From Pedobacter alluvionis (GTDB taxonomy: Bacteria; Bacteroidota; Bacteroidia; Sphingobacteriales; Sphingobacteriaceae), in NCBI RefSeq assembly GCF_003664035.1, contig NZ_RCCK01000010.1:1054001-1118000 (forward strand): 64,000 nucleotides of DNA. Direction: 5' to 3'. Every line of letters starts with the position of its first letter. Positions within the stretch are counted from its first letter, which is position 1. A program made the position numbers and the translations under genes. The notes below the pieces were generated by a model that saw only the letters and a program-made list of their open reading frames with translations, did not search any database and was not told the origin of the DNA. This document shows, one piece after another, positions 18,818 to 27,729 of the stretch.

Positions 18818-19687
18818 ATGAAAAAAATTACATTTTTACTAGGTATGTTTTTTATCGCTTTAATGTCCTTTGCGCAAGAGAAAGGAAGCTTTGACGATTC
18901 TAAAGTAATAAAAAGTAAAATCTTGAATATGGATCGTAAATATTCGATTTATCTGCCACCTGGCTATGAATCTTCTAACCGTAGTTACCCAATACTTTAC
19001 TTATTACATCCCGCTGGTCCTGCCAACACCATACCAAATCACAAATCGTGGGTTTCATACGGCGCGTTAGACCAGTATTTAAATACGGCTATTGCAAAGG
19101 GAGAAATCGTTCCGATGATTGTCGTTACACCTGATGCTAATTTCGAAAACAAACGCATCAGCTATTTTAATGATCCGGGAAATGACTTTAATTTTGAGGA
19201 CTTCTTTTTCCAGGAATTTATACCACAAATAGAGAAGATGTACAGGGTAAAAACTGACAAGAATAACAGGGCTATTGCCGGTGCATCGCTGGGAGGAGCG
19301 GCAACGTTGCAATATGCTATCCGACACAAGAGTTTGTTTACGACAGTATGTGCATTGAGTGCAGCTGTAAGAGACTATGAAACGGATTACATGATTAAAA
19401 GATATCCGGGTATTCCTGAAAATAAACTCGTAGAGTGGTACAAGCCTTATAATGTTAAAAGTTATATAGATAATTTACCTTCGAAAGAAGAACTTGGACA
19501 AAAGTGGTATATCGCATGTGGCGATGATGACAAGCTATCGGTAAACAATTGTAATCTGCACATCAGCCTGGCGAATAAAGGTATCGCTCATGAGTTCAGG
19601 ATACAAAACGGTGCCCACGACTGGAAGTACTGGATATCGGTAACACCTGATTTTTTGAACTTTGTTTCGGAAGGATTTAAAAAATAA
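18818..19687 (+). CDS. Secreted esterase, alpha/beta-hydrolase fold (esterase D / feruloyl-esterase-like)
   Basis: A 289-residue hydrolase. Signal peptide about 1-20 (KKITFLLGMFFIALMSFAQ). The family start DRKYSIYLPPGYESSNRSYP and YLLHPAG, the nucleophile elbow GASLGGAATL (Ser157) and a late His in NGAHDWKYW match the putative-esterase family used for xylan-linked acyl esters and similar substrates. It has its own flanking gaps, so it is probably a single-gene unit. The family is broad; the acyl substrate cannot be told. Confidence 0.88.
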   Translation: MKKITFLLGMFFIALMSFAQEKGSFDDSKVIKSKILNMDRKYSIYLPPGYESSNRSYPILYLLHPAGPANTIPNHKSWVSYGALDQYLNTAIAKGEIVPMIVVTPDANFENKRISYFNDPGNDFNFEDFFFQEFIPQIEKMYRVKTDKNNRAIAGASLGGAATLQYAIRHKSLFTTVCALSAAVRDYETDYMIKRYPGIPENKLVEWYKPYNVKSYIDNLPSKEELGQKWYIACGDDDKLSVNNCNLHISLANKGIAHEFRIQNGAHDWKYWISVTPDFLNFVSEGFKK

Positions 19688-20008
19688 ACCATGGAAACAC
19701 AAAGTAGTATTTAAGTCCTAAACTTCAGTTTTTTTATATCTAGCTTAAAACAGCTTTTATTGGACAAATCGCTAAGCGCTAAACAATATCGCTGAGAAAA
19801 GACCTTTACCTATTAATCAGGTTGCTATTTTAATCCGAGGGAATCGCATGATCTCCTGCTTTAACACGTACACTGCTCTGGCTTCAGGTGCATATAATGT
19901 GCATATTACCAGATCAATCACTATTTTATTACCTTTCATCATAAATCCAGGTGTTAAAAGAGAAACAAAAGAAGAGTTGATAACATATCAATTTGACCGG
20001 CCGGAAGT
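19688..20008. other. Gene-free gap between convergent genes
   Basis: About 320 bp between the esterase and the response regulator that points towards it. A plus-strand ORF beginning at 19848 runs antisense into the regulator gene and has no protein-like features. I see no terminator hairpin or repeat here. Confidence 0.4.
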
Positions 20009-20638
20009 TTATAACAATTGCTGCTGGTGGGCAGCTGCTATCAGTTCGGCGACATTCTTGACTTCAAATTTCTGCATCAGGTTCCTCCGATGGGTATCTA
20101 CTGTCAGCGAACTTAAAAAGAACTCCTGGGCAATATTCTGACTGGTCTTTCCCTGTGCCAGGAGCGATAGGATTTGCTTTTCCCTTCTGGTGAGCTGTGG
20201 CGTATTGCGCAACTGGTTTTTAGTTGGGCGGCTGATAATTTCTACTACTTCCTTACTGTAACATATATTTCCTTTTACTGCCGCAGCAATACACTGCCGA
20301 AGCTCCTCAAGTGAACTGTTCTTAAGGAGATAGCCACTGGCACCATTCTGTATGGTTTGCATAATAATGCTCCGCTCGGTATGGTTGCTGAGGATGAGTA
20401 TAGTGGTAGCAGAGAATTGCGCTTTGATCATCTGGCAAAGTTCCATACCGCCAATATCCGGCAGTGTAACATCCAGGAGGACAAGATCTACAGGGTTTCT
20501 GTTTAAATAAGAAAGGAGCTGTGCACCATTTGAAAAGCCGCCTACAATTTCCAGATTGTCTTCATTTTTAAGTAGCGTCTTAAGCCCTTCAATAACAATG
20601 GGATGGTCATCTACGATAACAGTAAGCAGTTTATTCAT
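20009..20638 (-). CDS. NarL/LuxR-type response regulator
   Basis: A 209-residue two-component response regulator. The receiver domain covers about 4-120, with acidic pocket DD10-11, phosphoacceptor D56 (VDLVLLDVTLPDIGG) and a conserved Lys in LLKNSS. The C-terminal LuxR helix-turn-helix is at about 145-205 (LTRREKQILSLLAQGKTSQN, SSLTVDTHRRNLMQKF). It overlaps the end of the kinase gene by 8 bp, so the two are translationally coupled. Targets are unknown. Confidence 0.95.
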   Translation of the reverse strand: MNKLLTVIVDDHPIVIEGLKTLLKNEDNLEIVGGFSNGAQLLSYLNRNPVDLVLLDVTLPDIGGMELCQMIKAQFSATTILILSNHTERSIIMQTIQNGASGYLLKNSSLEELRQCIAAAVKGNICYSKEVVEIISRPTKNQLRNTPQLTRREKQILSLLAQGKTSQNIAQEFFLSSLTVDTHRRNLMQKFEVKNVAELIAAAHQQQLL

Positions 20639-22634
20639 CGATATTGGTTTTAAGTTCTATATCTATACTTGTTCCTTCGCCAGGAGCGGAATGCACTTCA
20701 AATTTCCCTTGCAGAAAGGCGATGCGGTTCTTAAGATTATCAAGGCCCATTCCTTTTTTATCAGAAAGGGTGTCCATATCAAAGCCCTGGCCATTATCTT
20801 CAAAAGTAATAAAAATAGTATTTTCGTTCTGGCTGCATTGCAGTATAAGATTGTCTGCATGGGCATGCTTGATCGCATTTGATATGAGTTCCTGCACGAT
20901 TCTGTAGATGTTTAGCTGCACATTCATCGCAATATTTTTCTGAATGCCGAACATTTCTGAAGTGATACGTAAACCATCACGCATATAGAATTCGCAGAGG
21001 TCTTTTAGAGCGATTTCAAGACCAAACTTCAGTAAAGTCTCAGGCACCATATTGCGGGCAATGCGGCGCAGTTCCGTAACCGAGGTGTCCAGTTGTCCGA
21101 TAATGCGGTGAAGGTCTTTATCTCCGGACATGCCGGGCTGTGTATCTGTCCAGCCTGAAAGCCCTATCTTAACTCCTGAAAGCATGCCGCCAAGTCCATC
21201 GTGAAGATCTCTTGCAACACGTTCCCTTTCAAGCTCTTCACCTTCAAGCATGGCTTTTGTAATCTTGAGCTGTTGCTTTTTTTCCATTTCGCTAAGCTGT
21301 TGCTTGTAATTAATCTCTTTTTGCTGTGCCAGCTTGCGCCGGCTCCGGGCTGTTAAAAGAACGAAAACGAGTAAAAGGAGCAGAAAAAGACATCCCAAAC
21401 CAAGTATAAGCCTATACAAGTGGTCATTACGGGCATTAAGCTGTGCCTGCCTGTTCTCTGATTGAAGGGCCTGTATTTTTTGCTGGTTTCTTGCACTTCT
21501 GTATTTTGTCTCCAGCTCATTGATCTTTACTTTTGTTTGGTCGCTGTTGATACTGTCATTGGTCTGCCTGTATTTGTTCAGCCAGTGGTATGCCTCTTTA
21601 TAATCCCTTAACTTTTCGCTCATTTTCGCCAGTTCCAAATAAATCTCTGCCCTGTCATTAATTTTAGCGGTCAAAGTTCCTTCCTTAACAATATCCAGTA
21701 AGATCTGTCGGGCTTCGGCATATTTTTTCTGCTGCTGATAGATGTCATATCTGCGGAAAAAAAATTGTTGGTAGATCTGTTTCTGGTTATACTTTTTAGC
21801 TAGCGGAATCCCCCTGTCTATACTCGCAAGTGCCTTATCGTATAATGTTTTAGTGGAATAGTAAAGCGCCTCATTATAATAGTATATCGGATAGTTTAAA
21901 GAGGAGGGGTATGGCTTCAGCAGCCGTTGTGCTTTTTGCAGAAGTACCTGGGCTTTGTCGGTTTTGTTGTCATAACAATAGATGCTTACCCCTGAAAGAT
22001 AGGAAAACAACAGATCGGTAGAACCAGGGTTTTTGGTTTCCAGTAAGGCGATGGCTTTTTCATTATAGGCCGTCGCTTTTGAAAACTGGTAGTTGTTCAT
22101 CAGAATAGTGGCGAGCTGCGTATAATAGTAAGCGATGCGTGCCGGATCGCCCGTCTTTTCTATAATAGGAATAGCTTTTTCCAGGGTTATTTTAGTCATA
22201 AAACCATAGCCCATTTTGTCTATATTCATCAAGGCATAATTAAACCATGATGCAGCCTGCTTTGCATAGGCGATTTTAGTGTTGAATGGAGAAAGTGCTT
22301 CTGCAGCTTTTTTAAAAGCATCGGATGCCTTCGCTTTGTTCCAGTTGAAATAATACTGCCCTTTAGAGAAAAGTGCTAGTGCATTTAAAAATTTATCGTT
22401 TTTAGCGGCAGCTGTACCTGCCTCAAGGTAGGCTTTACTCTTTAAGGTGTCTTTATATTTCCAGTATTCTACCAATAGAAAATTGGTGCTCGCTCTTGAG
22501 CTATCTGTAATTTTTTTCTGTAGAATGTGCTGCAGGCTGTCCAGATAATGCTGCTCATTAAGGGGAACCTGCTGTTGGCCAACAGATTTAAATGAAACCA
22601 AAATACCTATCAGGAATAGAAAAAATTTTGTCAT
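20631..22634 (-). CDS. Sensor histidine kinase with N-terminal TPR region (NarX/HisKA_3 type)
   Basis: A 667-residue kinase. Signal sequence about 1-19 (KFFLFLIGILVSFKSVGQ). A periplasmic TPR region of about 370 residues (helical repeats such as AIPIIEKTGDPARIAYYYTQ), a coiled coil near 375-405, one membrane helix at about 410-430 (LILGLGCLFLLLLLVFVLL), a HisKA_3 dimerisation domain with RDLHDGLGG (phospho-His478) and a HATPase domain with N (ELISNAIKHAHA), DNGQGFD and KGMGLDNL. It pairs with the LuxR-type regulator whose start overlaps its stop. TPR kinases of this type are common in Bacteroidota; the signal is unknown. Confidence 0.95.
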   Translation of the reverse strand: MTKFFLFLIGILVSFKSVGQQQVPLNEQHYLDSLQHILQKKITDSSRASTNFLLVEYWKYKDTLKSKAYLEAGTAAAKNDKFLNALALFSKGQYYFNWNKAKASDAFKKAAEALSPFNTKIAYAKQAASWFNYALMNIDKMGYGFMTKITLEKAIPIIEKTGDPARIAYYYTQLATILMNNYQFSKATAYNEKAIALLETKNPGSTDLLFSYLSGVSIYCYDNKTDKAQVLLQKAQRLLKPYPSSLNYPIYYYNEALYYSTKTLYDKALASIDRGIPLAKKYNQKQIYQQFFFRRYDIYQQQKKYAEARQILLDIVKEGTLTAKINDRAEIYLELAKMSEKLRDYKEAYHWLNKYRQTNDSINSDQTKVKINELETKYRSARNQQKIQALQSENRQAQLNARNDHLYRLILGLGCLFLLLLLVFVLLTARSRRKLAQQKEINYKQQLSEMEKKQQLKITKAMLEGEELERERVARDLHDGLGGMLSGVKIGLSGWTDTQPGMSGDKDLHRIIGQLDTSVTELRRIARNMVPETLLKFGLEIALKDLCEFYMRDGLRITSEMFGIQKNIAMNVQLNIYRIVQELISNAIKHAHADNLILQCSQNENTIFITFEDNGQGFDMDTLSDKKGMGLDNLKNRIAFLQGKFEVHSAPGEGTSIDIELKTNIDE

Positions 22635-22820
22635 GGTTAAAAAAGAAGTTTATTCATTGGCCGTAGATCAGGTTATATTTTCGGTAAGGAAAATTTACCT
22701 GTAAATATCAGACATAATTCCCAACTCATTGTCATTTCATCCATCTGTTATAGAAAATACCTAAAAACCAGTAGAAAAAAAACGATAAAAACCGGTATTT
22801 CTTTTGGTGGCCACATCCAA

Positions 22821-22828
22821 TAGCTTTG
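22821..22828 (+). promoter_or_regulatory. Candidate -7 element (TAGCTTTG)
   Basis: An exact match to the Bacteroidota TAnnTTTG -7 consensus. A TTTG at 22803 is too close to serve as the usual -33 element, so only half the promoter is supported. It would drive the short interrupted frame at 22856 or the exported protein gene at 23061. Confidence 0.3.
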
Positions 22829-22855
22829 CTCTTATACCAAAATTAGCATGAAACT

Positions 22856-23059
22856 ATGAAAACATTACCCTCGAAAGAAGCTTTTTTAGCTAAATCTACC
22901 ATTGTCCGACACGACAGCACTTAAACAGTGCTTTGTCTATACTATGTTTTATATTCATCTCCATGTGTCTTTCGGCAAGTAGGCAACAGGGCAGGAGAGG
23001 CAATTGACATTACCGATGGTACATTTAATCTTCCTTATGAAACCACTATTAATCCATAA
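22856..23059 (+). pseudogene. Possible small gene interrupted by a stop codon
   Basis: Starting at ATG 22856 the frame reads MKTLPSKEAFLAKSTIVRHD, hits TAA at 22922, and then stays open in the same frame for another 44 codons with protein-like sequence (VGNRAGEAIDITDGTFNLPY) to the stop at 23057. A TAGCTTTG element lies 28 bp upstream. The whole would be 67 residues. No family is recognised and chance cannot be excluded. Confidence 0.25.
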
Positions 23060-23060
23060 A

Positions 23061-23690
23061 ATGAAAATCATGAAGCTAAAAAAATATGTCCTTACACTTT
23101 TCTATGTGGTATCAGCAACAGCTATAGTTTCTGCACAATATAAAGAGCCTGAAAAGAAAGATAAGGTCGAGATCTTCCGTCCGGAGATCGCATTCGACTC
23201 CCTGCAGGCAAAAAAAATGCTGGCAAAAGGTACAGGTACGATAAAGGGAGTTGCTTTTACCAAAGCTAAAAACAATATGGGCTTTAAAGCCGGTCAGCGG
23301 ATCTATGCCAATAAAATCAAAGTAACCCTTTTTCCCGTTACCCCTTATTTTGAGGCCTGGTACCAATTAAGAAAAGACAAGGAAAGCCTTAGAAGGAGGC
23401 GCTATGTTTATCTTTCCGACCAAGCCTACAGATATAGGCTCGAAGCAATTACCAATAGTGATGGAGAATTCACTTTTCCCGAGATGAAGCCGGGAAAATA
23501 TTTTCTACAGGGGGTTCTTGGCTATACTCATTATGGTACATATAACCAATATACAGGCAGTGGCTACAATGGCTATGGACAGACAGATTATTATCAACAG
23601 AAAAACTATTCGGTTGACCATGAAGACAGGATTGAAGAGTTTGTTGAGGTAAAAGAAAACGGCGAAATCGTTAAGATCAAACTGCATTAA
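23061..23690 (+). CDS. Exported protein with carboxypeptidase-regulatory-like domain
   Basis: A 209-residue protein from the ATG at 23061; the longer frame starts with TTG at 23004 and would spoil the signal peptide. Signal peptide MKIMKLKKYVLTLFYVVSAT to about residue 25. The mature part has a beta-sandwich-like segment (KGTGTIKGVAFTKAKNN, SDGEFTFPEMKPGKYFLQGV), as in carboxypeptidase-regulatory domains that decorate surface proteins. A Tyr/Gly/Gln-rich loop (YNQYTGSGYNGYGQTDYYQQ) precedes the acidic C-terminus. It is 25 bp upstream of another exported protein gene. Function unknown. Confidence 0.8.
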   Translation: MKIMKLKKYVLTLFYVVSATAIVSAQYKEPEKKDKVEIFRPEIAFDSLQAKKMLAKGTGTIKGVAFTKAKNNMGFKAGQRIYANKIKVTLFPVTPYFEAWYQLRKDKESLRRRRYVYLSDQAYRYRLEAITNSDGEFTFPEMKPGKYFLQGVLGYTHYGTYNQYTGSGYNGYGQTDYYQQKNYSVDHEDRIEEFVEVKENGEIVKIKLH

Positions 23691-23715
23691 TTTCACAAAA
23701 CAATAAGCCTATATT

Positions 23716-24507
23716 ATGCGAACAGATAAAAAAATTACAGGCGTGCTGCTCACACTAATGTTGATTTCCGGAATTGAGGCGCATGCACAGCTCGGCGGAC
23801 TGCTCGACAAAGCAAAAGAGAAAGCCACAAAAGCCATTGAAAAAAAGATTGACACAAATAGTGCTTCAGGAAAATCCGGAGCTACCGTTAACTCAGGCAA
23901 AAGCAATATCGTGACTGGTGATTCGCTGGTTTTCGCGGAAGATTTTTCGGCATTTCAACCAGGGGCTACTGCCACAAGTTTCAAAACCAATGGAGCGGCT
24001 AATGTCGTTACAGTAAGGGGGCAAAAAGGGAAATGGCTTGATTTAAGGGATAAAGCGATCTACAAATTTTCCCACCAGCTCAACTATCTCCGTCGCTTTA
24101 CCTTATCTTTTGATATTATCGCAAAAGCGGACCAGATTAAGGACATTGCTCCACTGTCGTTTGGTTTTGCAAGTGATAACAGCGTCAGGCAGTATGCAAG
24201 CAATATTGGTACCTACGTACAGCTGCATTATTACGATGCCAACCAGGTTAACATAGGCAGTAATAAGCCTGAAAAATTCGTAAATACGACCTTTGATCTT
24301 GAACCCTGGATTAACCGTCCGCTTCATATTGTTCTCTCGGTTGATGGAGAACGAATGGCTGTATATCTCAACAATATCAAACTTGCTGATACCGTTTTGT
24401 TTAGTCATGCTGCTGCTAAAAACTTTTATATAACGGCACCCTGGGAATATGCTAATGATGCGGGGGTGCTGGTTAGTAACTTTAAGGTTTCAGGATTTAG
24501 GAAGTAG
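23716..24507 (+). CDS. Exported hypothetical protein, LamG-like beta-sandwich
   Basis: A 263-residue protein. Signal peptide about 1-25 (ITGVLLTLMLISGIEAHAQ). A Lys-rich amphipathic helix follows (LLDKAKEKATKAIEKKIDT), then a segment that resembles a concanavalin/LamG-type domain (SLVFAEDFSAFQPGATATSF, LRRFTLSFDIIAKADQI, RPLHIVLSVDGERMAVYLNN). Such proteins in Bacteroidota are often annotated as OmpA-like or sugar-binding accessories, but no catalytic motif is visible. It is probably co-transcribed with the gene 25 bp upstream. Confidence 0.75.
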   Translation: MRTDKKITGVLLTLMLISGIEAHAQLGGLLDKAKEKATKAIEKKIDTNSASGKSGATVNSGKSNIVTGDSLVFAEDFSAFQPGATATSFKTNGAANVVTVRGQKGKWLDLRDKAIYKFSHQLNYLRRFTLSFDIIAKADQIKDIAPLSFGFASDNSVRQYASNIGTYVQLHYYDANQVNIGSNKPEKFVNTTFDLEPWINRPLHIVLSVDGERMAVYLNNIKLADTVLFSHAAAKNFYITAPWEYANDAGVLVSNFKVSGFRK

Positions 24508-24626
24508 ACCTAAAATATAGCTCCAGTCTGTGCAAATTCATCAATCTATTGATATTTCATTGATAGGGAAGGGGTATCGTTGTAACCTCAATTTCCTTTT
24601 CTGCGTCTTAATCATAAATATCTATT

Positions 24627-25724
24627 ATGACAAAATGTAAGTATTCCCTTTGCCGGATGGTGTTTCTGTTTTTGCTGATCAGCTCTGCGCTATCCTTACG
24701 CGCACAGCACCTTGAAAAGGGGATTGATAGTTTGATTGTAAAGGATTTTAATGATCCAAACGGACCAGGAGGTGTATTTATGGTTTCCAGGAAGGGAAAT
24801 CCGATCTATCAAAAGGCTGTTGGTAAAGCGAACCTGGAACTGGGCGATAACCTAAGCCCTGAAAATGTTTTTGAACTGGGATCTATGACCAAACAGTTTA
24901 CAGCAGTAGCTATTCTTATGCTGGAACAAGCGGGTAAACTTAAAGTGGAAGACCCTGTTCTAAAGTACATTCCGGATTATCCAAATGGAGAGAAAATAAC
25001 CATACACCATCTTTTAACGCACACTTCGGGAATAAAAGATTTTACAAAAATGAAAGCGTTAGCAGATATTGCGCAAAAGGAAATGACGCCTAAAATGATG
25101 GTTGATTTTTTTAAAAATGAACCTGCCGATTTTGCACCAGGAGAAAAGTTTGAATACAATAATTCCGGATATGTACTTTTAGGTTATCTGATAGAAATCA
25201 TTTCCGGAATGCGTTATGAAGATTTTATCAAAAATCAAATTTTCGATAAAGTTGGAATGAGCCGGTCATATTATGCAAGCGACAGGAAAGTTATCAATAA
25301 AAGGGCGTACGGGTACCACAAAAAAGAATCCGGATATGTCAACAAAACCATGATCAGTTTTAGTGTACCCTTTTCATCGGGTTCACTAATGTCGACAACA
25401 GGCGATATGTTGAAATGGCAAAAGGCATTAAACGGTCATCTCCTCCTTGATGCGAAAGAAACAAATAAGGCATTCAGCAAATACAAACTGAACAATGGAA
25501 CGGAATATACTTATGGTTACGGATGGCATATCCGCGATATAAACGGAACTCCAACCCGTGAACATGGAGGCAGCATCTTTGGCTTTAAAACTATGGCGGT
25601 TTATATCCCTGGCGAAGATATTTATGTAATAGGACTGAGCAATTGCGACTGCAATTCGCCGACGAGGTTAGTAGGAGAGATAGCTGGATTTGTATTAAAG
25701 GGCGTTAAAGAAAAGCGCTGGTAA
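24627..25724 (+). CDS. Serine hydrolase, class C beta-lactamase / penicillin-binding-like
   Basis: A 365-residue exported serine hydrolase. Signal peptide about 1-26 (MVFLFLLISSALSLRAQ). Catalytic motifs in order: SxxK as SMTK (Ser86, Lys89), YxN as YNN (Tyr177, Asn179) and HGG (His313) replacing KTG. This is the fold of AmpC, D-aminopeptidases and esterases such as EstB; the family includes many non-lactamase esterases, so antibiotic resistance should not be assumed. A paralogue follows 84 bp downstream. Confidence 0.9.
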   Translation: MTKCKYSLCRMVFLFLLISSALSLRAQHLEKGIDSLIVKDFNDPNGPGGVFMVSRKGNPIYQKAVGKANLELGDNLSPENVFELGSMTKQFTAVAILMLEQAGKLKVEDPVLKYIPDYPNGEKITIHHLLTHTSGIKDFTKMKALADIAQKEMTPKMMVDFFKNEPADFAPGEKFEYNNSGYVLLGYLIEIISGMRYEDFIKNQIFDKVGMSRSYYASDRKVINKRAYGYHKKESGYVNKTMISFSVPFSSGSLMSTTGDMLKWQKALNGHLLLDAKETNKAFSKYKLNNGTEYTYGYGWHIRDINGTPTREHGGSIFGFKTMAVYIPGEDIYVIGLSNCDCNSPTRLVGEIAGFVLKGVKEKRW

Positions 25725-25808
25725 TTAAATAGGCCACGCGCCATAAAAAAGTATTGGATGGATAAGACCGATCATAAAATTCTTAATTTAACATGAAATA
25801 TAATTTTT

Positions 25809-27005
25809 ATGAATAATTACAAGCAAATACTACTGCTTTGTGTTGGAATAATGGTTTTCACTATATCTGTTTACGCCCAACGCAATGCCGGAAGCAATAA
25901 CATTGATAGCCTGATCGGTAAAAAGATGTCTGAAAGTGGGATTGTCGGACTCGCTGCAGCCATTATTGTTGATAAAAAAGTTGTCTGGAAAAAAGGGTAT
26001 GGATTTTCCGATAAGCAAACTGGTGCAACTTTCACCACATCAACTTTGATGAATATTGCATCGGTTTCCAAAACGGTAACTGGTGCTTGTCTCATGAAAG
26101 CGGTAGAACAGGGGAAAATTTCACTGGATGATGATATTAATAGTTACCTTCCCTTCAAAATTCATAATCCTTATTTTGCGGAAGAAAAAATAACCCTTCG
26201 AAACTTATCAACCCATACTTCAGGGCTTACCGACAGGTATCCCTTCTATACCGATAGCCTTTACTTTAATGGTAAAGACTCGCCGGAGGCATTGGGTGAT
26301 TTCCTAAAGAACTATTTTATTCCCGGTGGAAAGTACTACTCAAAAGAAAACTTCCTCAACCATAAACCAGGAACATTCCGTGAATATTCCAATATCGGAG
26401 CAGCACTCGCGGGTTATATCGTTGAAGTAAGGACAGGTCTAAAATTGAACGAATACAGTAAAAATTATCTGTTCGATCCCTTGAAAATGGAAGATACCGG
26501 ATGGTTTATGGCTGAGGTAAACCTGAAAAAGCATACAAAACTTTACGAAAAGCAAGATGATAAAGTCAGGGAAATACCACTGTACGGTTGTACCACTTAT
26601 CCGGATGGAGGTGTGCGCACATCTGTAGATAATCTTAGCAAATTTTTTATCTGTTTGTTAAACAACGGGAAGTTTAAAAACAGGCAGATATTAAAAGCTG
26701 AGACCGTAAAGGAAATGCTCAGGTTCCAGTTTAATGATGCTAACAAGCCGGAAAATGTAAAACCGCAATCACTCAATTCGGGTATTTTCTGGGCAACTAA
26801 GATGGGCGGTACCAGGATCGGGCACAATGGATCGGATCCCGGGGTAAGGGTTTTTATGCTTTCTGATTTAAAAAAGGAAGTTGGCGTCGTCCTGTTTATG
26901 AATACTTCGTTGAGTGAAAAGGAAGAGAATAAATTCTTTGAAATCTATGAAGATCTTTATCAATACGGCGTCAAACTTAAAAATAAAGATATACGAAACC
27001 GGTAA
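25809..27005 (+). CDS. Serine hydrolase, class C beta-lactamase / penicillin-binding-like
   Basis: A 398-residue exported serine hydrolase. Signal peptide about 1-24 (QILLLCVGIMVFTISVYAQ). Motifs: SVSK (Ser85, Lys88), YSN (Tyr193, Asn195) and HNG (His339). The overall scaffold follows the Beta-lactamase family from SLIGKKMSESGIVGLAAAII onwards. Only moderately similar to the serine hydrolase immediately upstream, so an old duplication or parallel recruitment. It ends 32 bp before the RidA-like lipoprotein, with which it may be co-transcribed. Confidence 0.9.
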   Translation: MNNYKQILLLCVGIMVFTISVYAQRNAGSNNIDSLIGKKMSESGIVGLAAAIIVDKKVVWKKGYGFSDKQTGATFTTSTLMNIASVSKTVTGACLMKAVEQGKISLDDDINSYLPFKIHNPYFAEEKITLRNLSTHTSGLTDRYPFYTDSLYFNGKDSPEALGDFLKNYFIPGGKYYSKENFLNHKPGTFREYSNIGAALAGYIVEVRTGLKLNEYSKNYLFDPLKMEDTGWFMAEVNLKKHTKLYEKQDDKVREIPLYGCTTYPDGGVRTSVDNLSKFFICLLNNGKFKNRQILKAETVKEMLRFQFNDANKPENVKPQSLNSGIFWATKMGGTRIGHNGSDPGVRVFMLSDLKKEVGVVLFMNTSLSEKEENKFFEIYEDLYQYGVKLKNKDIRNR

Positions 27006-27037
27006 AAATAATGATAACTGAAATTTGTACAATCAAG

Positions 27038-27541
27038 ATGAAACAAACATATAAACAGTTGATTAATTATGCTCTATTACTGTTTATGCTGGCCATTAGC
27101 AGTTGCAAAAACAGTGTGCGTGAAAATACTGCGGTAGATAAACGCGAAAAGAAGCTGCTAACAATAGTTAAGGAAAAATGGCATTGGAACAGTGGTAAAG
27201 ATCAAGATACAACGGCGGGATATGCCCAGGTTGTTAAATCCGGTAAGGTAATTTACATATCAGGCGTTCCTACAAATGACCTGAGTCCAAAAGGGATCAG
27301 CGAGGTTTATGAAAAGCTCAATCAATGCCTCAAAGCCTTTGGTGCTTCCTCAAAAAACGTTGTTAAAGAAACGCTTTACACTACTGATATTGAAGCGATG
27401 AAAAAGTATAATGGTGCAAGAAAAGCGTTCTATAAAGACGACTTTCCTGCTGCAAGCTGGGTTCAGATAAACAGGTTATATGAGCCCGATGCAAAGTTGG
27501 AAATCGAACTAATTGCGCATCTTGAAGGTGCAGAGGAATAA
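27038..27541 (+). CDS. RidA-family protein with lipoprotein signal
   Basis: A RidA/YjgF-type protein, 167 residues from ATG 27038; an ATG at 27011 is possible but lengthens the signal. The signal peptide ends in the lipobox LAISSC. The RidA body has YAQVVKSGKVIYISGVPTND, LNQCLKAFGASSKNVVKETL and AASWVQINRLYEPDAKLEIE. Cytosolic RidA deaminates reactive enamine/imine intermediates with a conserved Arg in the C-terminal strand; here that position appears to be within the NRLYEPDAKLEIE segment without an obvious R-x-x-V-E. Export makes an envelope role likely. It follows a serine hydrolase by 32 bp. Confidence 0.82.
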   Translation: MKQTYKQLINYALLLFMLAISSCKNSVRENTAVDKREKKLLTIVKEKWHWNSGKDQDTTAGYAQVVKSGKVIYISGVPTNDLSPKGISEVYEKLNQCLKAFGASSKNVVKETLYTTDIEAMKKYNGARKAFYKDDFPAASWVQINRLYEPDAKLEIELIAHLEGAEE

Positions 27542-27729
27542 CTATAAATAATAGTCATTTCTTTGCAATGGCTTCAACGTTTATTATAAGTTGCCGGCCA
27601 TTTGCAGCATGCTAAAATGCAAGCTTAAAAAGCCACAATACTGCTTTATCCGATATGATGAGGAAATAGAAAATCCGACTGTATCAGAAAAATCCCTGCT
27701 AAAACAAACACCATTTTTAATAAAAAAAT

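Noticed and set aside
19848..20141. 97-codon plus-strand ORF
   Set aside because: More than 40 per cent of it is antisense to the clear LuxR-type regulator gene; sequence is not protein-like.
24627..25724. Antibiotic-resistance beta-lactamase
   Set aside because: The third motif is HGG rather than KTG and the family is mostly esterases and D-peptidases; resistance cannot be claimed.
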